A stretch of 64,000 bases of DNA, taken from contig OY282367.1 of the NCBI GenBank assembly GCA_958295755.1, forward strand, positions 392,294 through 456,293, given 5' to 3'. The position numbers were made by a program, and so were the translations under genes. Positions 25,573 through 33,639 of the stretch are shown piece after piece. Below the pieces are notes generated by a model. The model saw only the letters and a program-made list of their open reading frames with translations. It was not told the origin of the DNA and did not search any database. The DNA comes from an uncultured Acidimicrobiales bacterium (GTDB lineage Bacteria; Actinomycetota; Acidimicrobiia; Acidimicrobiales; Hopanoidiivorantaceae). Position 1 is the first letter of the stretch, and each line of letters begins with the position of its first letter.

Positions 25573-25726
25573 ATTGGCGGGGGGGGGGTGTGGCTTGTGC
25601 TACAGCCTGCTGTGAGCTGACGGCGGTGAAGCTTGTTGCAGCTACAGCTAGCACCAGCAGGGATACAAGAAGGAAGGCTGATCTTTTTTGGGTGGTAGTC
25701 GAAGTGGCTTGTGGATAATGTGCCAT
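25565..25726 (-). CDS. signal-peptide ORF of LRR D (truncated product in the present frame)
   Basis: Starts at ATG with AGGAGGAC nine bases upstream, exactly as in LRR C. It encodes a 53-residue peptide: the family signal peptide (KRSAFLLVSLLVLAVAATS ... AVAQA), then TPPPRQYA encoded by the C tract, then TGA. Alone it would be only a secreted stub. It is the 5' part of the same gene as 23638-25572. Confidence 0.75.
   Translation of the reverse strand: MAHYPQATSTTTQKRSAFLLVSLLVLAVAATSFTAVSSQQAVAQATPPPRQYA
25579..25588 (-). repeat. C10 tract at the signal-peptide/mature junction of LRR D
   Basis: Ten C on the coding strand within codons just after the predicted signal peptidase site. The two ORF parts are offset by 154 bases (1 mod 3); nine C would put them in frame. 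Confidence 0.92.
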
Positions 25727-25857
25727 TGGGGGATGTCCTCCTAGTCGTTTACTTGTTTTAGTATCTGCTTGATTAGCAGTGTAGCTTTAGCGTTGCAGCA
25801 TTTGCGCCATATTATCCATTCTCTGACTTTAGCATATGTGGTTCACCTTAAGCAAAT

Positions 25858-26841
25858 CTATCTTGCAATGCAGCGCAAGCCCAAGTGGTTGGTGGCGGTT
25901 TCGGACGATTGGGGGATACGGGCGGCAGGGCGGAAGCGAGTGCAGTAGTTTTCGGCGCACAGGAAAGAGCCGCCTTTGATGACTCGGACGACAAGATGGT
26001 TGACAGCTTGGGGTGTGCCTTTGTCAGGGGCGGCATCAGTGCCAGGGGCGGTGTTGTCAGGGACGGCATCGGCGAAGGTATCAGTGCCAGGTGGCATGCA
26101 GCAGGGGACTTGAGGAGTGCTAGATTGCTGAGAATTTGATTGCTGAGAATCTATATCGTGGCGAGGGTGCCATATGTCTGAGGTCCATTCCCAGACTGAG
26201 CCACACATGTCGTAAAGACCGTAGCCATTAGGGGGGAAGGTGCCTGCTGGGGTGGGCATTGGGAGGTGAGGTTTGCGATTGTCCCAAGGGAAGGTGCCGT
26301 ACCAGTAGTTGGCCATGCGGTGGCCGGCGGGGGCGATATGGTTGCCCCAAGCATAGGTTGCTCCTTGAATGCCACCTCGTGCGGCGTGCTCCCACTGCGT
26401 CTCGGTGGGGAGTAGCTTGTTTGCCCAGTTAGCATAAGCCAGGGCATCGGCGTAGTCTATGTGCACGACTGGATGGTGGTCTAGCCCTTCTATTGTGCTG
26501 TTAGGGCCGTTTGGGTGTCGCCAGTTGGCATCGGGCACATATTGCCACCAAGTTGGATGACTGAGATCCACTGGCCCCTCTGGTGCCACGAACACAGCCG
26601 AGCCGGCCACTAGCCCAGGCACATCGGGGAGGTCGACTTGGTCGGGTGCTATCTCGGCGTTGGTTATATGACCTGTCTCTTCCACGAATATGGCGAACTG
26701 AGCGTTGGTTACTGGGTGGATGTCCATCCAAAACCCTGTCACTTCTACCTCGTGGGCGGGGCGTTCCTCTGGATAGTGATGGTCTGAGCCGATGAGTGAT
26801 TTGCCGCCTGGTATCCATACCATGCCTGGCGGGGGGATCAT
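25858..26841 (-). CDS. formylglycine-generating enzyme (sulfatase-modifying factor)
   Basis: A 327-residue FGE/SUMF1-type protein that converts the Cys of a CxPxR motif in sulfatases to formylglycine. Diagnostic segments: FWMDIHPVTNAQFAIF near residue 40, LPTETQWEHAARGG near 143, NGYGLYDMCGSVWEWTSD near 205, and the catalytic pair in KGGSFLCAENYC near 292. Between the Trp-rich motif and the active site is an insert with low-complexity repeats (GTDTFADAVPDNTAPGTDAAPD). Its obvious client is the sulfatase 53 bases upstream on the same strand. The LRR cluster begins directly downstream, and fragments of this gene's 3' end are scattered through the LRR spacers. Confidence 0.93.
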   Translation of the reverse strand: MIPPPGMVWIPGGKSLIGSDHHYPEERPAHEVEVTGFWMDIHPVTNAQFAIFVEETGHITNAEIAPDQVDLPDVPGLVAGSAVFVAPEGPVDLSHPTWWQYVPDANWRHPNGPNSTIEGLDHHPVVHIDYADALAYANWANKLLPTETQWEHAARGGIQGATYAWGNHIAPAGHRMANYWYGTFPWDNRKPHLPMPTPAGTFPPNGYGLYDMCGSVWEWTSDIWHPRHDIDSQQSNSQQSSTPQVPCCMPPGTDTFADAVPDNTAPGTDAAPDKGTPQAVNHLVVRVIKGGSFLCAENYCTRFRPAARIPQSSETATNHLGLRCIAR

Positions 26842-26894
26842 GTCCGAGGGGGAATTTTATTTAGCTGTGCTGGGCTCTATCGATACTGTCAGCA

Positions 26895-29276
26895 CTATTC
26901 GTATTTGCTACCAGCTTCTCTGAGCATCTTCAACATCTCGGGGCCGCCGAATGAGCCAAACTCGCCTGGTGTCCAAGTGGCAGAATGCAAAACGCCAGTG
27001 TAAGCGAAAGTGCCGTGGCGGAGGTAGATATCCCAGCTAACTGGTGAGCGGCGATCAATGCCTACATCTATTCCTTGGAACGGGGCGATAGTTGCATACA
27101 TATCAAACTCGGTGTCGCTACCCACCTCGGTGCCATCCACAAGCAAAGTGATATTCCATTTCAGCTCGTCGGTAGTTTGAGCGTCAATGCAGATTTCTTT
27201 TGTGCCTTCTGGTAGCTTCCCGCCCGTGATGGTGCGAACACGCCCGTAGTAGTTGTGGATGTAGGTAACTTCGCCGCCCTCCACATACAATCCGTAGCCA
27301 CCACCTTGGTCGCCGTGAGCAAAAAGAGTGCCTTGGTCGCCCTCTTTGTAGTCCAAGCTCACCGAGACTTTGAATGAGCGGCGGTTGATGAGCCTGCTCG
27401 CTCGCCAATGCTCCAACGATGGGTCGCCCGGATAGACGGTGACCGGCTCGGCATAGTCGCTGTGCCATTCGGGGTGAGCTACCCAGCGCACCCACAAACC
27501 TTCGTCTAGCGGATAAACCTGATAGCGTTTAGCAGCTTCGTCCCAAGCCTCTGAAAGTTCGCGCACCTTTTCGGGCATAGCTTTTGCCAGATTGTTAGCT
27601 TCAGTCGGGTCGGAGCGCAAGTCAAACAGCTCCCATTCTTCGTCATTGAAGTGCGTAGAGGGATAGTGCAGCGACACGACCTCCCAGCCGTCTTGGTAGA
27701 TGCCTCGGTGCCCTTGGCATTCGTAGTATTGCTCGGTGTGGCGCGACTCGGAATCCGGGTCGGCGAAAGTGTGTGTGAAACTGCTACCCACTACAGGCTT
27801 TATTGGTTTGCCGTGGCGGTGTGTTGGCATCTTGGCTCCGACCATCTCGCACAAGGTTGGCAACACATCTGTGACATGTAGATATTGGCGGCGGTAATTG
27901 GTGCCGCTAAGTTTCCCTGATTGCCCTAGTTTCCTTGATGGCCCGGCAAGTATCATCGGCACCTGATGCCCGCCTGCGTGAGTGTTGATTTTGTAGAGGC
28001 GAAACGGCGTGTTGCCGACCATCGCCCAGCCTCTCGGATAGTGCGGTAAGGTCTGCGGGCCGCCCATGATGGGAATGCGGGCATGGTCGTCTTTCAGGTT
28101 TAGCTCGCCTTTGTCGCCTTGGCGAGCCGTGACCAGCTCGAAGTAATGCGACCCGCCATAGTTCTCACCTTCTCTGGATGCGCCGTTGTCGGAGGTGAAT
28201 AAGACGATGGTGTTCTCCCACTCGCCAGTTTCTTCCAAAGCTTGGCGCAGACGGCCAAAGTTCTGGTCGACATTGTCAACCATCCCCGCATAGACCTCCA
28301 TATAGCGAGCGAAAAGCTCTTTTTGGTCTTGGGTGAGGCTGTCCCAGTCGGGGACATCATTGTCTTTTTCAGAGTTAGGCGGCGGCAAGACCGTATCTGG
28401 GGCAATCAGGTTGATTTCTTTTTGGCGTTCGTAGCGGGTTTGGCGCATAGCGTTCCAGCCGGCTTCGTATTTGCCTTCGTAACGGGCGATGTCGGCTGCT
28501 TTAGCTTGCAGAGGCGCATGGACGGCGGGGTGAGCCAAATACATGAAGAAGGGTTTGCGCGGATGAGAGGTGCGCACCTCCCGCACCATCTTGATAGCTC
28601 GATCAGTGAGGTCATCGGTGAGGTAGTAGCTGTCGGGGTATTCATCCATGTCTAAAAAGCTGTTGCCTTCTATGAGGCGGTCGGGATGGTGGAAGTTGGT
28701 GAAGCCGCCGAGAATGCCGTAGAACTGGTCAAACCCGCGCTGAAGCGGCCATGAGTTGCGGTCGCCCGCCGGATGCTTGTCGGCCTCTTTGCAGAGATGC
28801 CACTTGCCGAGCATGAAGGTGGCATAGCCGTTATCTCGCAATATCTCTGCAAGGGTGGCGCAGTTGTCTGTGAGCTCTAGGGCATAGCCCGGAAAGCCAG
28901 GGTCGCCATGTGCAACGTGGCCTACTCCGGCATCGTGAGGGTTGAGACCGGTCAGCAGTGAGGCGCGGGTGGGCGAGCACATCGGGTTTACATGGAAGTT
29001 CGTATATTGCAAACCGTCTGCTGCTAGTCGATCAAGATGAGGAGTTGAGATTTCGCTACCGTAGCAACCGAGGTCGGAATACCCTAGGTCGTCGCAGAGT
29101 ATCACGATGATGTTGGGCGCATCATCGGGAGCGGTAGCTGGCTGGGGCCAATGGGGGTCGCTGCCTGCCATTGTTCTGCCGACCCTGCCTTCAAACCCCG
29201 CGTAAGGAGGTATTTGATTGCTTGTGGCAGGGTTGCTTGTTGTTGGTGCTGTTATGTTTATCTTGTCATTAGCCAT
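26895..29276 (-). CDS. arylsulfatase-type sulfatase
   Basis: A 793-residue sulfatase that hydrolyses sulfate esters. The N-terminal metal site NIIVILCDDLGYSDLGCYG and the signature CSPTRASLLTG (the Cys becomes formylglycine) are followed by MLGKWHL and FTSDNGASREG, which supply further active-site residues. It is longer than the 500-600 of many arylsulfatases because of a C-terminal beta-sandwich-like extension of about 200 residues (from SLEHWRASRLINRRSF), as in large actinobacterial arylsulfatases. No signal peptide is evident. It pairs with the formylglycine enzyme downstream. Sulfated polysaccharides or sulfate esters from a host or algae are plausible substrates, but this is inference. 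Confidence 0.92.
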   Translation of the reverse strand: MANDKINITAPTTSNPATSNQIPPYAGFEGRVGRTMAGSDPHWPQPATAPDDAPNIIVILCDDLGYSDLGCYGSEISTPHLDRLAADGLQYTNFHVNPMCSPTRASLLTGLNPHDAGVGHVAHGDPGFPGYALELTDNCATLAEILRDNGYATFMLGKWHLCKEADKHPAGDRNSWPLQRGFDQFYGILGGFTNFHHPDRLIEGNSFLDMDEYPDSYYLTDDLTDRAIKMVREVRTSHPRKPFFMYLAHPAVHAPLQAKAADIARYEGKYEAGWNAMRQTRYERQKEINLIAPDTVLPPPNSEKDNDVPDWDSLTQDQKELFARYMEVYAGMVDNVDQNFGRLRQALEETGEWENTIVLFTSDNGASREGENYGGSHYFELVTARQGDKGELNLKDDHARIPIMGGPQTLPHYPRGWAMVGNTPFRLYKINTHAGGHQVPMILAGPSRKLGQSGKLSGTNYRRQYLHVTDVLPTLCEMVGAKMPTHRHGKPIKPVVGSSFTHTFADPDSESRHTEQYYECQGHRGIYQDGWEVVSLHYPSTHFNDEEWELFDLRSDPTEANNLAKAMPEKVRELSEAWDEAAKRYQVYPLDEGLWVRWVAHPEWHSDYAEPVTVYPGDPSLEHWRASRLINRRSFKVSVSLDYKEGDQGTLFAHGDQGGGYGLYVEGGEVTYIHNYYGRVRTITGGKLPEGTKEICIDAQTTDELKWNITLLVDGTEVGSDTEFDMYATIAPFQGIDVGIDRRSPVSWDIYLRHGTFAYTGVLHSATWTPGEFGSFGGPEMLKMLREAGSKYE

Positions 29277-29361
29277 TTATCTACAATAATGCACCAGCTA
29301 ATCTGTTGCTGAATACGATAGAAGCGTGTTCGCAACAGGAAATCTAGTGAATTAAGGGCAC

Positions 29362-31251
29362 ATGATGGATTTGGAAAATCAAGCTCATAGAGTACTCCGT
29401 GAAACTTTCGGCCATGATGAATTTCGCCTTGGTCAAAAAGAAGTGATTGACTCATTGGTGGCAGGCCAGCACGTGCTGGCAGTTATGCCGACAGGATCAG
29501 GCAAGTCGCTTTGCTATCAGATCCCAGCGTTGCTCAGGGGTGGCCTCACGCTGGTAGTATCGCCATTGATCGCGCTGATGGAAGATCAGGTGGCAGCTCT
29601 TCGGCTTTCTGGCGTGCCAGCCGATGCTATCAACTCTTCACGATCTCGTGAAGAGAATCTTGACATTTGGCATAGAGCGCGGCGCAGGGCAAACGAAGGC
29701 GAGCCATCTATCTTGTATCTCTCGCCTGAGAAACTGATGGAGGGGCGGATGTTGGAAATCGTATGCATGCAAAATGTCCAACTCGTTGTGGTTGATGAAG
29801 CGCATTGCATCTCAAAATGGGGTCCTTCGTTCCGACCTGATTATGAAGCCCTTGCCGGGCTGTCAACGCACCTGCCTGATGTGCCCATCGGGGCTTTTAC
29901 TGCCACAGCCGATGAGACAACCCGAGATGACATTATGAGCCAGCTCTTTAGACGGAGAGGCAAGCTATTCGTAGCTAGTTTTGACAGACCCAACATCCGT
30001 CTCTGCGTGGAAATCAATAACGGCAAGAAGGCAACCATGGATCGCATCGTTGATCTCGCGCAATCTCACGCTGGACAAAGCGGCGTCATCTATTGCTTAT
30101 CCAGGAAAGACACCGAGAAGATGGCCGACGAGCTCATAGAGGCTGGCATCTCTGCCTTGCCGTATCACGCTGGCATGAGCACGGCCGAGCGAAGCTTCAA
30201 CCAAGACGAGTTCATGACCCGGCCTGGTATGGTCATGGTGGCCACGATTGCCTTCGGCATGGGCGTAGACAAGCCCGACATTCGCTATGTGATTCATGCC
30301 ACCATTCCTGGAAGTGTGGAGGCATACTATCAAGAGCTAGGGCGAGCTGGACGAGACGGCGAACCAGCCGAAGCGTTGATGCTCTATGGCATAGGCGACG
30401 TCAGCCGTCGCCGAAGTTTGATTGATTCCGACAGTAGCAATTCCAGTTCGCCTACAGATATAGATGATCACCTGCGCCGAGAACACAAACGACTAGACGC
30501 TCTTGTTGGCTACTGCGAGTCGGCAAAATGTCGCAGGCAAGTATTGTTGGGTTATTTTGGGGAAGTTTCGGAGCCTTGCGGTAACTGCGATCTGTGCGAG
30601 AATCCGCCCGATGTCTTAGATGGTAGCGATGTGGCGCAGAAGGTGCTGGAGGCGGTGCTTTCCACAGGTGGGAAGCGGTTCACTTTCGGACAAGCACATA
30701 TCATAGATGTGCTACGCGGCATGAATAACGCAAAGGTGCAAAAATTTCAACACTCTGAACTTGCTGTGTATGGTTCGTGTGCAGACTATGACAAACACGA
30801 GCTTCTTTCTATCATCCGTCAGCTCGTGGCCGGGGGATTCCTGGAGATCGACTACAAAGGCCACGGCGGCCTGCTACTGACTGATAGAAGCGAAAACCTC
30901 ATGGACGGCACCGTTAGCTTCCACTACCGCCGCGACGCTGTAGCACCGAAGAAAGACAAGACGAGAAGAGCAGTTGTATCGCACGAGTTCAAAGCAATGG
31001 TCAACAAGTTCAGCGAGCAAGACAGCGAGCTGTTCAATCTCCTTAAAGATCTCCGCCTAGTCTTGGCTCGTGAGCGACAAGTCCCCGCTTATATTATCTT
31101 CCACGACCGTACCTTGGTCGCCATGGTTGCAAGGCGTCCCAAAACTATATCCGAGTTTGCCGCCATCCCAGGTGTGGGCCAAGCCAAACTCACCGACTTT
31201 GCTGATGTCTTCACAGAACTGATACGGGCATTTGAGGAGAAGTCTGAGTAG
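29362..31251 (+). CDS. recQ: ATP-dependent DNA helicase RecQ
   Basis: A 629-residue superfamily 2 helicase that unwinds DNA 3' to 5' during recombination and repair. Domains: an N-terminal RecA-like domain with Walker A MPTGSGKSLCYQ (residues about 42-53) and DEAH in VVVDEAHCISKWG; a second domain with FGMGVDKPDIRYVIH and the arginine-finger motif QELGRAGRDG; a zinc-binding region (CRRQVLLGYFGE then CGNCDLC); a winged helix; and an HRDC domain ending TISEFAAIPGVGQAKL. Two tandem ATGs at 29362 and 29365 are possible starts. It stands alone, divergent from the sulfatase. Confidence 0.95.
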   Translation: MMDLENQAHRVLRETFGHDEFRLGQKEVIDSLVAGQHVLAVMPTGSGKSLCYQIPALLRGGLTLVVSPLIALMEDQVAALRLSGVPADAINSSRSREENLDIWHRARRRANEGEPSILYLSPEKLMEGRMLEIVCMQNVQLVVVDEAHCISKWGPSFRPDYEALAGLSTHLPDVPIGAFTATADETTRDDIMSQLFRRRGKLFVASFDRPNIRLCVEINNGKKATMDRIVDLAQSHAGQSGVIYCLSRKDTEKMADELIEAGISALPYHAGMSTAERSFNQDEFMTRPGMVMVATIAFGMGVDKPDIRYVIHATIPGSVEAYYQELGRAGRDGEPAEALMLYGIGDVSRRRSLIDSDSSNSSSPTDIDDHLRREHKRLDALVGYCESAKCRRQVLLGYFGEVSEPCGNCDLCENPPDVLDGSDVAQKVLEAVLSTGGKRFTFGQAHIIDVLRGMNNAKVQKFQHSELAVYGSCADYDKHELLSIIRQLVAGGFLEIDYKGHGGLLLTDRSENLMDGTVSFHYRRDAVAPKKDKTRRAVVSHEFKAMVNKFSEQDSELFNLLKDLRLVLARERQVPAYIIFHDRTLVAMVARRPKTISEFAAIPGVGQAKLTDFADVFTELIRAFEEKSE

Positions 31252-31293
31252 ATAATCTGAGTAGGCTATGAGTAGGTAATCTGAGTAGGTAAA
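31252..31293 (+). repeat. micro-repeat ATCTGAGTAGG after recQ
   Basis: Three to four degenerate copies of TAATCTGAGTAGG directly follow the recQ stop. The first copy overlaps the stop-codon region (TCTGAGTAGATAATCTGAGTAGG), so the repeat appears to be a duplication of the end of the gene. Confidence 0.8.
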
Positions 31294-31337
31294 TAGAGGA
31301 GCAAAAGCATCAATAGCCCCAATAATCCCACTATAAG

Positions 31338-31360
31338 AACCCTGTAAGAATAGGGTTTTT
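31338..31360 (+). terminator. rho-independent terminator
   Basis: AACCCT and AGGGTT pair across an eight-base loop and are followed by TTT in a T-rich run. It lies about 90 bases after recQ and upstream of the lipoprotein gene. Confidence 0.6.
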
Positions 31361-31445
31361 GGCTTGTTTCTTTCAAAATAGCAGGGTTAAGCTTCGGTTT
31401 ATCAAGAGCCCCAAATAGGGTTCGCAAATACCAAAGGAGAAGGCT

Positions 31446-32336
31446 ATGAGAAACGAACTAGACATCCAACACGAGACCCAGAGGTTGCGCAAGAGCGGCT
31501 TCTGGCTAAATGGCAAGTTCCGTATCAGCCTGCTGGTTGGGGTAGCAGTTGTTGCGCTCTTCGTTGCAGGGTGCGGCTCTTCCAACAACGCAGAAGAAGT
31601 ACTAGTTACTCCACAGGCAGCCCCTGAGGAAGGAACTTCAACCGTTCCAGCCGCAGACGCAGATTCGATAACCGCCTCAACCATTCCAGCCGCAGATGCA
31701 GATCCGATAGCCGTCCCGGCTAGCGTATCTGAACTTGACTGGGATGATTTTGACGCCAGTCAAACTTGCAATCAAGAAGGTGAAATCCCAGATGCAGCAT
31801 TCGCCAATCTTATTGCTAGTGCTGCAAGTCTCAATGAGGCATTTCCGAGTCTGTCTAACGAGGGCAGTGGAGAAACCGCTTCGTCTGCCCAGATAGCAGC
31901 GTTCGTTCTTTCTGGTTGCGACGTGGGTGTGGAAGAACTTCAAGAAATGGCTCAAGATGGAAAAATCGGCGTGGAGACCAACAGTCTTATCCAAGCTGTG
32001 ACCAGCGAGAACCTAGCTGACTTTCCTAATACCTATATGGAGTCTTACTGCCTCAGAGCTGGCACAGAAAACGATGGTCGGGTGTTGCAAGCACCTCACC
32101 GGGTGGTGCGCGTCGTCACGGCACTTCGCGATATGTGGCTAGCAATTCAGCAACCTGATAGCGAAGAGTTCCAACAGGTTATGACAGATGTCAGCGAAAG
32201 GCTACTCGGAGACATCTGGGATGCTCTGATCGGAGATGACGACGAAGAGATAGTCTTCGCTGAGAATCCTGACAATTCCGAGCAAGTCGAAGCTGAAATT
32301 CAGCAAACCTGCGGCTACAATCTAGTAGATCTCTAG
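31446..32336 (+). CDS. hypothetical lipoprotein
   Basis: A 296-residue protein with a lipoprotein signal: a long basic N-terminus, hydrophobic ISLLVGVAVVALFVAGCG, lipobox VAGC, then a Ser/Asn-rich linker. A low-complexity region follows with two copies of an IPAADAD-like unit (micro-duplication), then an acidic helical domain (residues about 100-296) with four or five Cys. I do not recognise the domain. Preceded by AAAGGAG at good distance from ATG. Probably anchored outside the membrane; function unknown. Confidence 0.75.
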   Translation: MRNELDIQHETQRLRKSGFWLNGKFRISLLVGVAVVALFVAGCGSSNNAEEVLVTPQAAPEEGTSTVPAADADSITASTIPAADADPIAVPASVSELDWDDFDASQTCNQEGEIPDAAFANLIASAASLNEAFPSLSNEGSGETASSAQIAAFVLSGCDVGVEELQEMAQDGKIGVETNSLIQAVTSENLADFPNTYMESYCLRAGTENDGRVLQAPHRVVRVVTALRDMWLAIQQPDSEEFQQVMTDVSERLLGDIWDALIGDDDEEIVFAENPDNSEQVEAEIQQTCGYNLVDL

Positions 32337-32389
32337 TCAGCCAGCAACTCAGCCGGCTGGATTGCTTATGCGGCCAGCCGAAATTATTG

Positions 32390-32428
32390 CCAGCCAGTCG
32401 GTAACTCAGCCGGCTGGCTGGTATTTTT
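32390..32428 (+). terminator. hairpin terminator overlapping the end of the convergent gene
   Basis: CCAGCCAG pairs with CTGGCTGG, followed by TATTTTT, and would terminate the lipoprotein gene. The right arm lies within the last codons of the convergent LLM gene. The palindrome CAGCCGGCTGG occurs twice here, within the duplicated AACTCAGCCGGCTGG. Confidence 0.6.
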
Positions 32429-33524
32429 CAATTTCAGGCAGAACTTCTTTGCCCAGTAGCTCAATTGTGGTCATAACTGATTCGTGCGAATGGTAGCCGA
32501 ACTGCACATAGCAGATAAGTTGATCCACGCCTAAGTCGGCGTAGTGCTTCATCTTCTCATAGCAACGGTCTGGGTCGCCGACCACGATCATGTCTGCTTC
32601 GTGGAAAGTATCAATCGGTATGTTGCCTTCCATGAGCGGATTGAGCAAAGGGAAAGTGGCTTCTTTTTCTTCGTCTGAAAGATGAGGCAGTTCCCAATCT
32701 AAGGTGAACTGAGCCAAGTTTTGATACCACCAGCCCACAGACTCCCAAACTCCGTTATCGGTTGCTTGCTGATTAGTTTCGGCGCAGTGCACCAATGTGT
32801 AGGCAGCCACTTTGTTGGTGGTGACGCCAGTGATCGGGTTGGGGTTCTGGGCTGCCGCTCGGTAAGACTTGATATGGTCAGCCATTCTCTGCATGGGCTG
32901 CATGATCGTAAACGAGAGCATTCCTAGCCCTGAAGACCCTGCTACAGCAGCTGAGCCGTCGGAAGTGGCAGCCATCCAGCAAGGCGGATGGGGCACCTGC
33001 ACCGGCTTGGGAGTTACCATGCGACGCGGGAATTTATAGCGCGGCGACTCGTATTCAAAATACTCTTCTTCCCACATCCCGCAGACGATTTCAATTGCTT
33101 CTTTCCAGTCGTCGCGGCTTTTTTCGCGGTCTACGCCGAAGGCAGTCTGTTCCATCGGGGTGGAGCGTCCTGTGCCCCATTCCACACGCCCGTTAGAGAG
33201 AATATCTACAGTGGCGACTTTCTCGGCGATGCGCTGAGGCGGAGTGAAGCCGAACGGGGTGAGTGTCACACCGAAACCCATGCGAATGTTCTCGGTGAGC
33301 ACCGACAGCGCACCTAACAGCACTTCGGGGGCGGGGCAGTGCGAGCGGCCTTCTCTGAAGTGGTGTTCCACGGCCCATATGGTGTTGAAGCCTAGGGAGT
33401 CTGCTAGCTGGATTTGTTCCAGAGCCTCCTTGTAAGCGCGCTGTTCCCGCTCTCTTTGGCCCCAGGGGTGTGATTTCCCCCAGGGTTTCGGAGCATCTAC
33501 TTCGTAGAGAAGATCTAGTTTCAT
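32406..33524 (-). CDS. LLM-class flavin-dependent oxidoreductase
   Basis: A 372-residue luciferase-like monooxygenase-family protein, distinct from the one at 4841. Motifs: LADSLGFNTIWAVEHHFREG, NIRMGFGVTLTPF, ATVDILSNGRVEWGTGRS, then KPVQVPHPPCWMAATSDGSA and the late MIVVGDPDRCYEKMKHYADLGVD. This pattern is typical of alkane/alkanal-type flavin monooxygenases of Actinobacteria; whether FMN or F420 is used is unclear. Its start is divergent from the dioxygenase at 33640, across a repeat-rich spacer. Substrate unknown. Confidence 0.87.
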   Translation of the reverse strand: MKLDLLYEVDAPKPWGKSHPWGQREREQRAYKEALEQIQLADSLGFNTIWAVEHHFREGRSHCPAPEVLLGALSVLTENIRMGFGVTLTPFGFTPPQRIAEKVATVDILSNGRVEWGTGRSTPMEQTAFGVDREKSRDDWKEAIEIVCGMWEEEYFEYESPRYKFPRRMVTPKPVQVPHPPCWMAATSDGSAAVAGSSGLGMLSFTIMQPMQRMADHIKSYRAAAQNPNPITGVTTNKVAAYTLVHCAETNQQATDNGVWESVGWWYQNLAQFTLDWELPHLSDEEKEATFPLLNPLMEGNIPIDTFHEADMIVVGDPDRCYEKMKHYADLGVDQLICYVQFGYHSHESVMTTIELLGKEVLPEIEKYQPAG

Positions 33525-33534
33525 TTTGTCCTCG

Positions 33535-33610
33535 GTTTGTTTGTTAGTTTGTTTGTTGGTCGGTTAGTCGGTCAGTTAGTTGGTCAGCTGGTTAGTCAGC
33601 TGGTCGGTTT
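33535..33610 (+). repeat. micro-repeat spacer (GTTTGTTAG / TTAGTCGGTCAG type)
   Basis: The divergent spacer is almost entirely made of degenerate 8-12 base units (TTTGTTTGTTAG, TTGGTCGGTTAG, TCGGTCAGTTAG, TTGGTCAGCTGG, TTAGTCAGCTGG). Confidence 0.8.
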
Positions 33611-33639
33611 TGGCAAGCTGTTTATGTTAGCATAGTCAT

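Noticed and set aside
23638-25726. LRR D as a dead pseudogene
   Set aside because: The only defect is a one-base offset at a C10 tract; the rest of the frame is intact and other family members carry tracts, so a reversible switch fits better.
6000-25730. Diversity-generating retroelement acting on the LRR genes
   Set aside because: No reverse transcriptase and no template repeat with A-specific changes were seen; variation is in tracts and copy number.
33535-33610. CRISPR-like array
   Set aside because: Units are 8-12 bases, contiguous and degenerate, without spacers, and no cas genes are present; the same holds for the other micro-repeat spacers.
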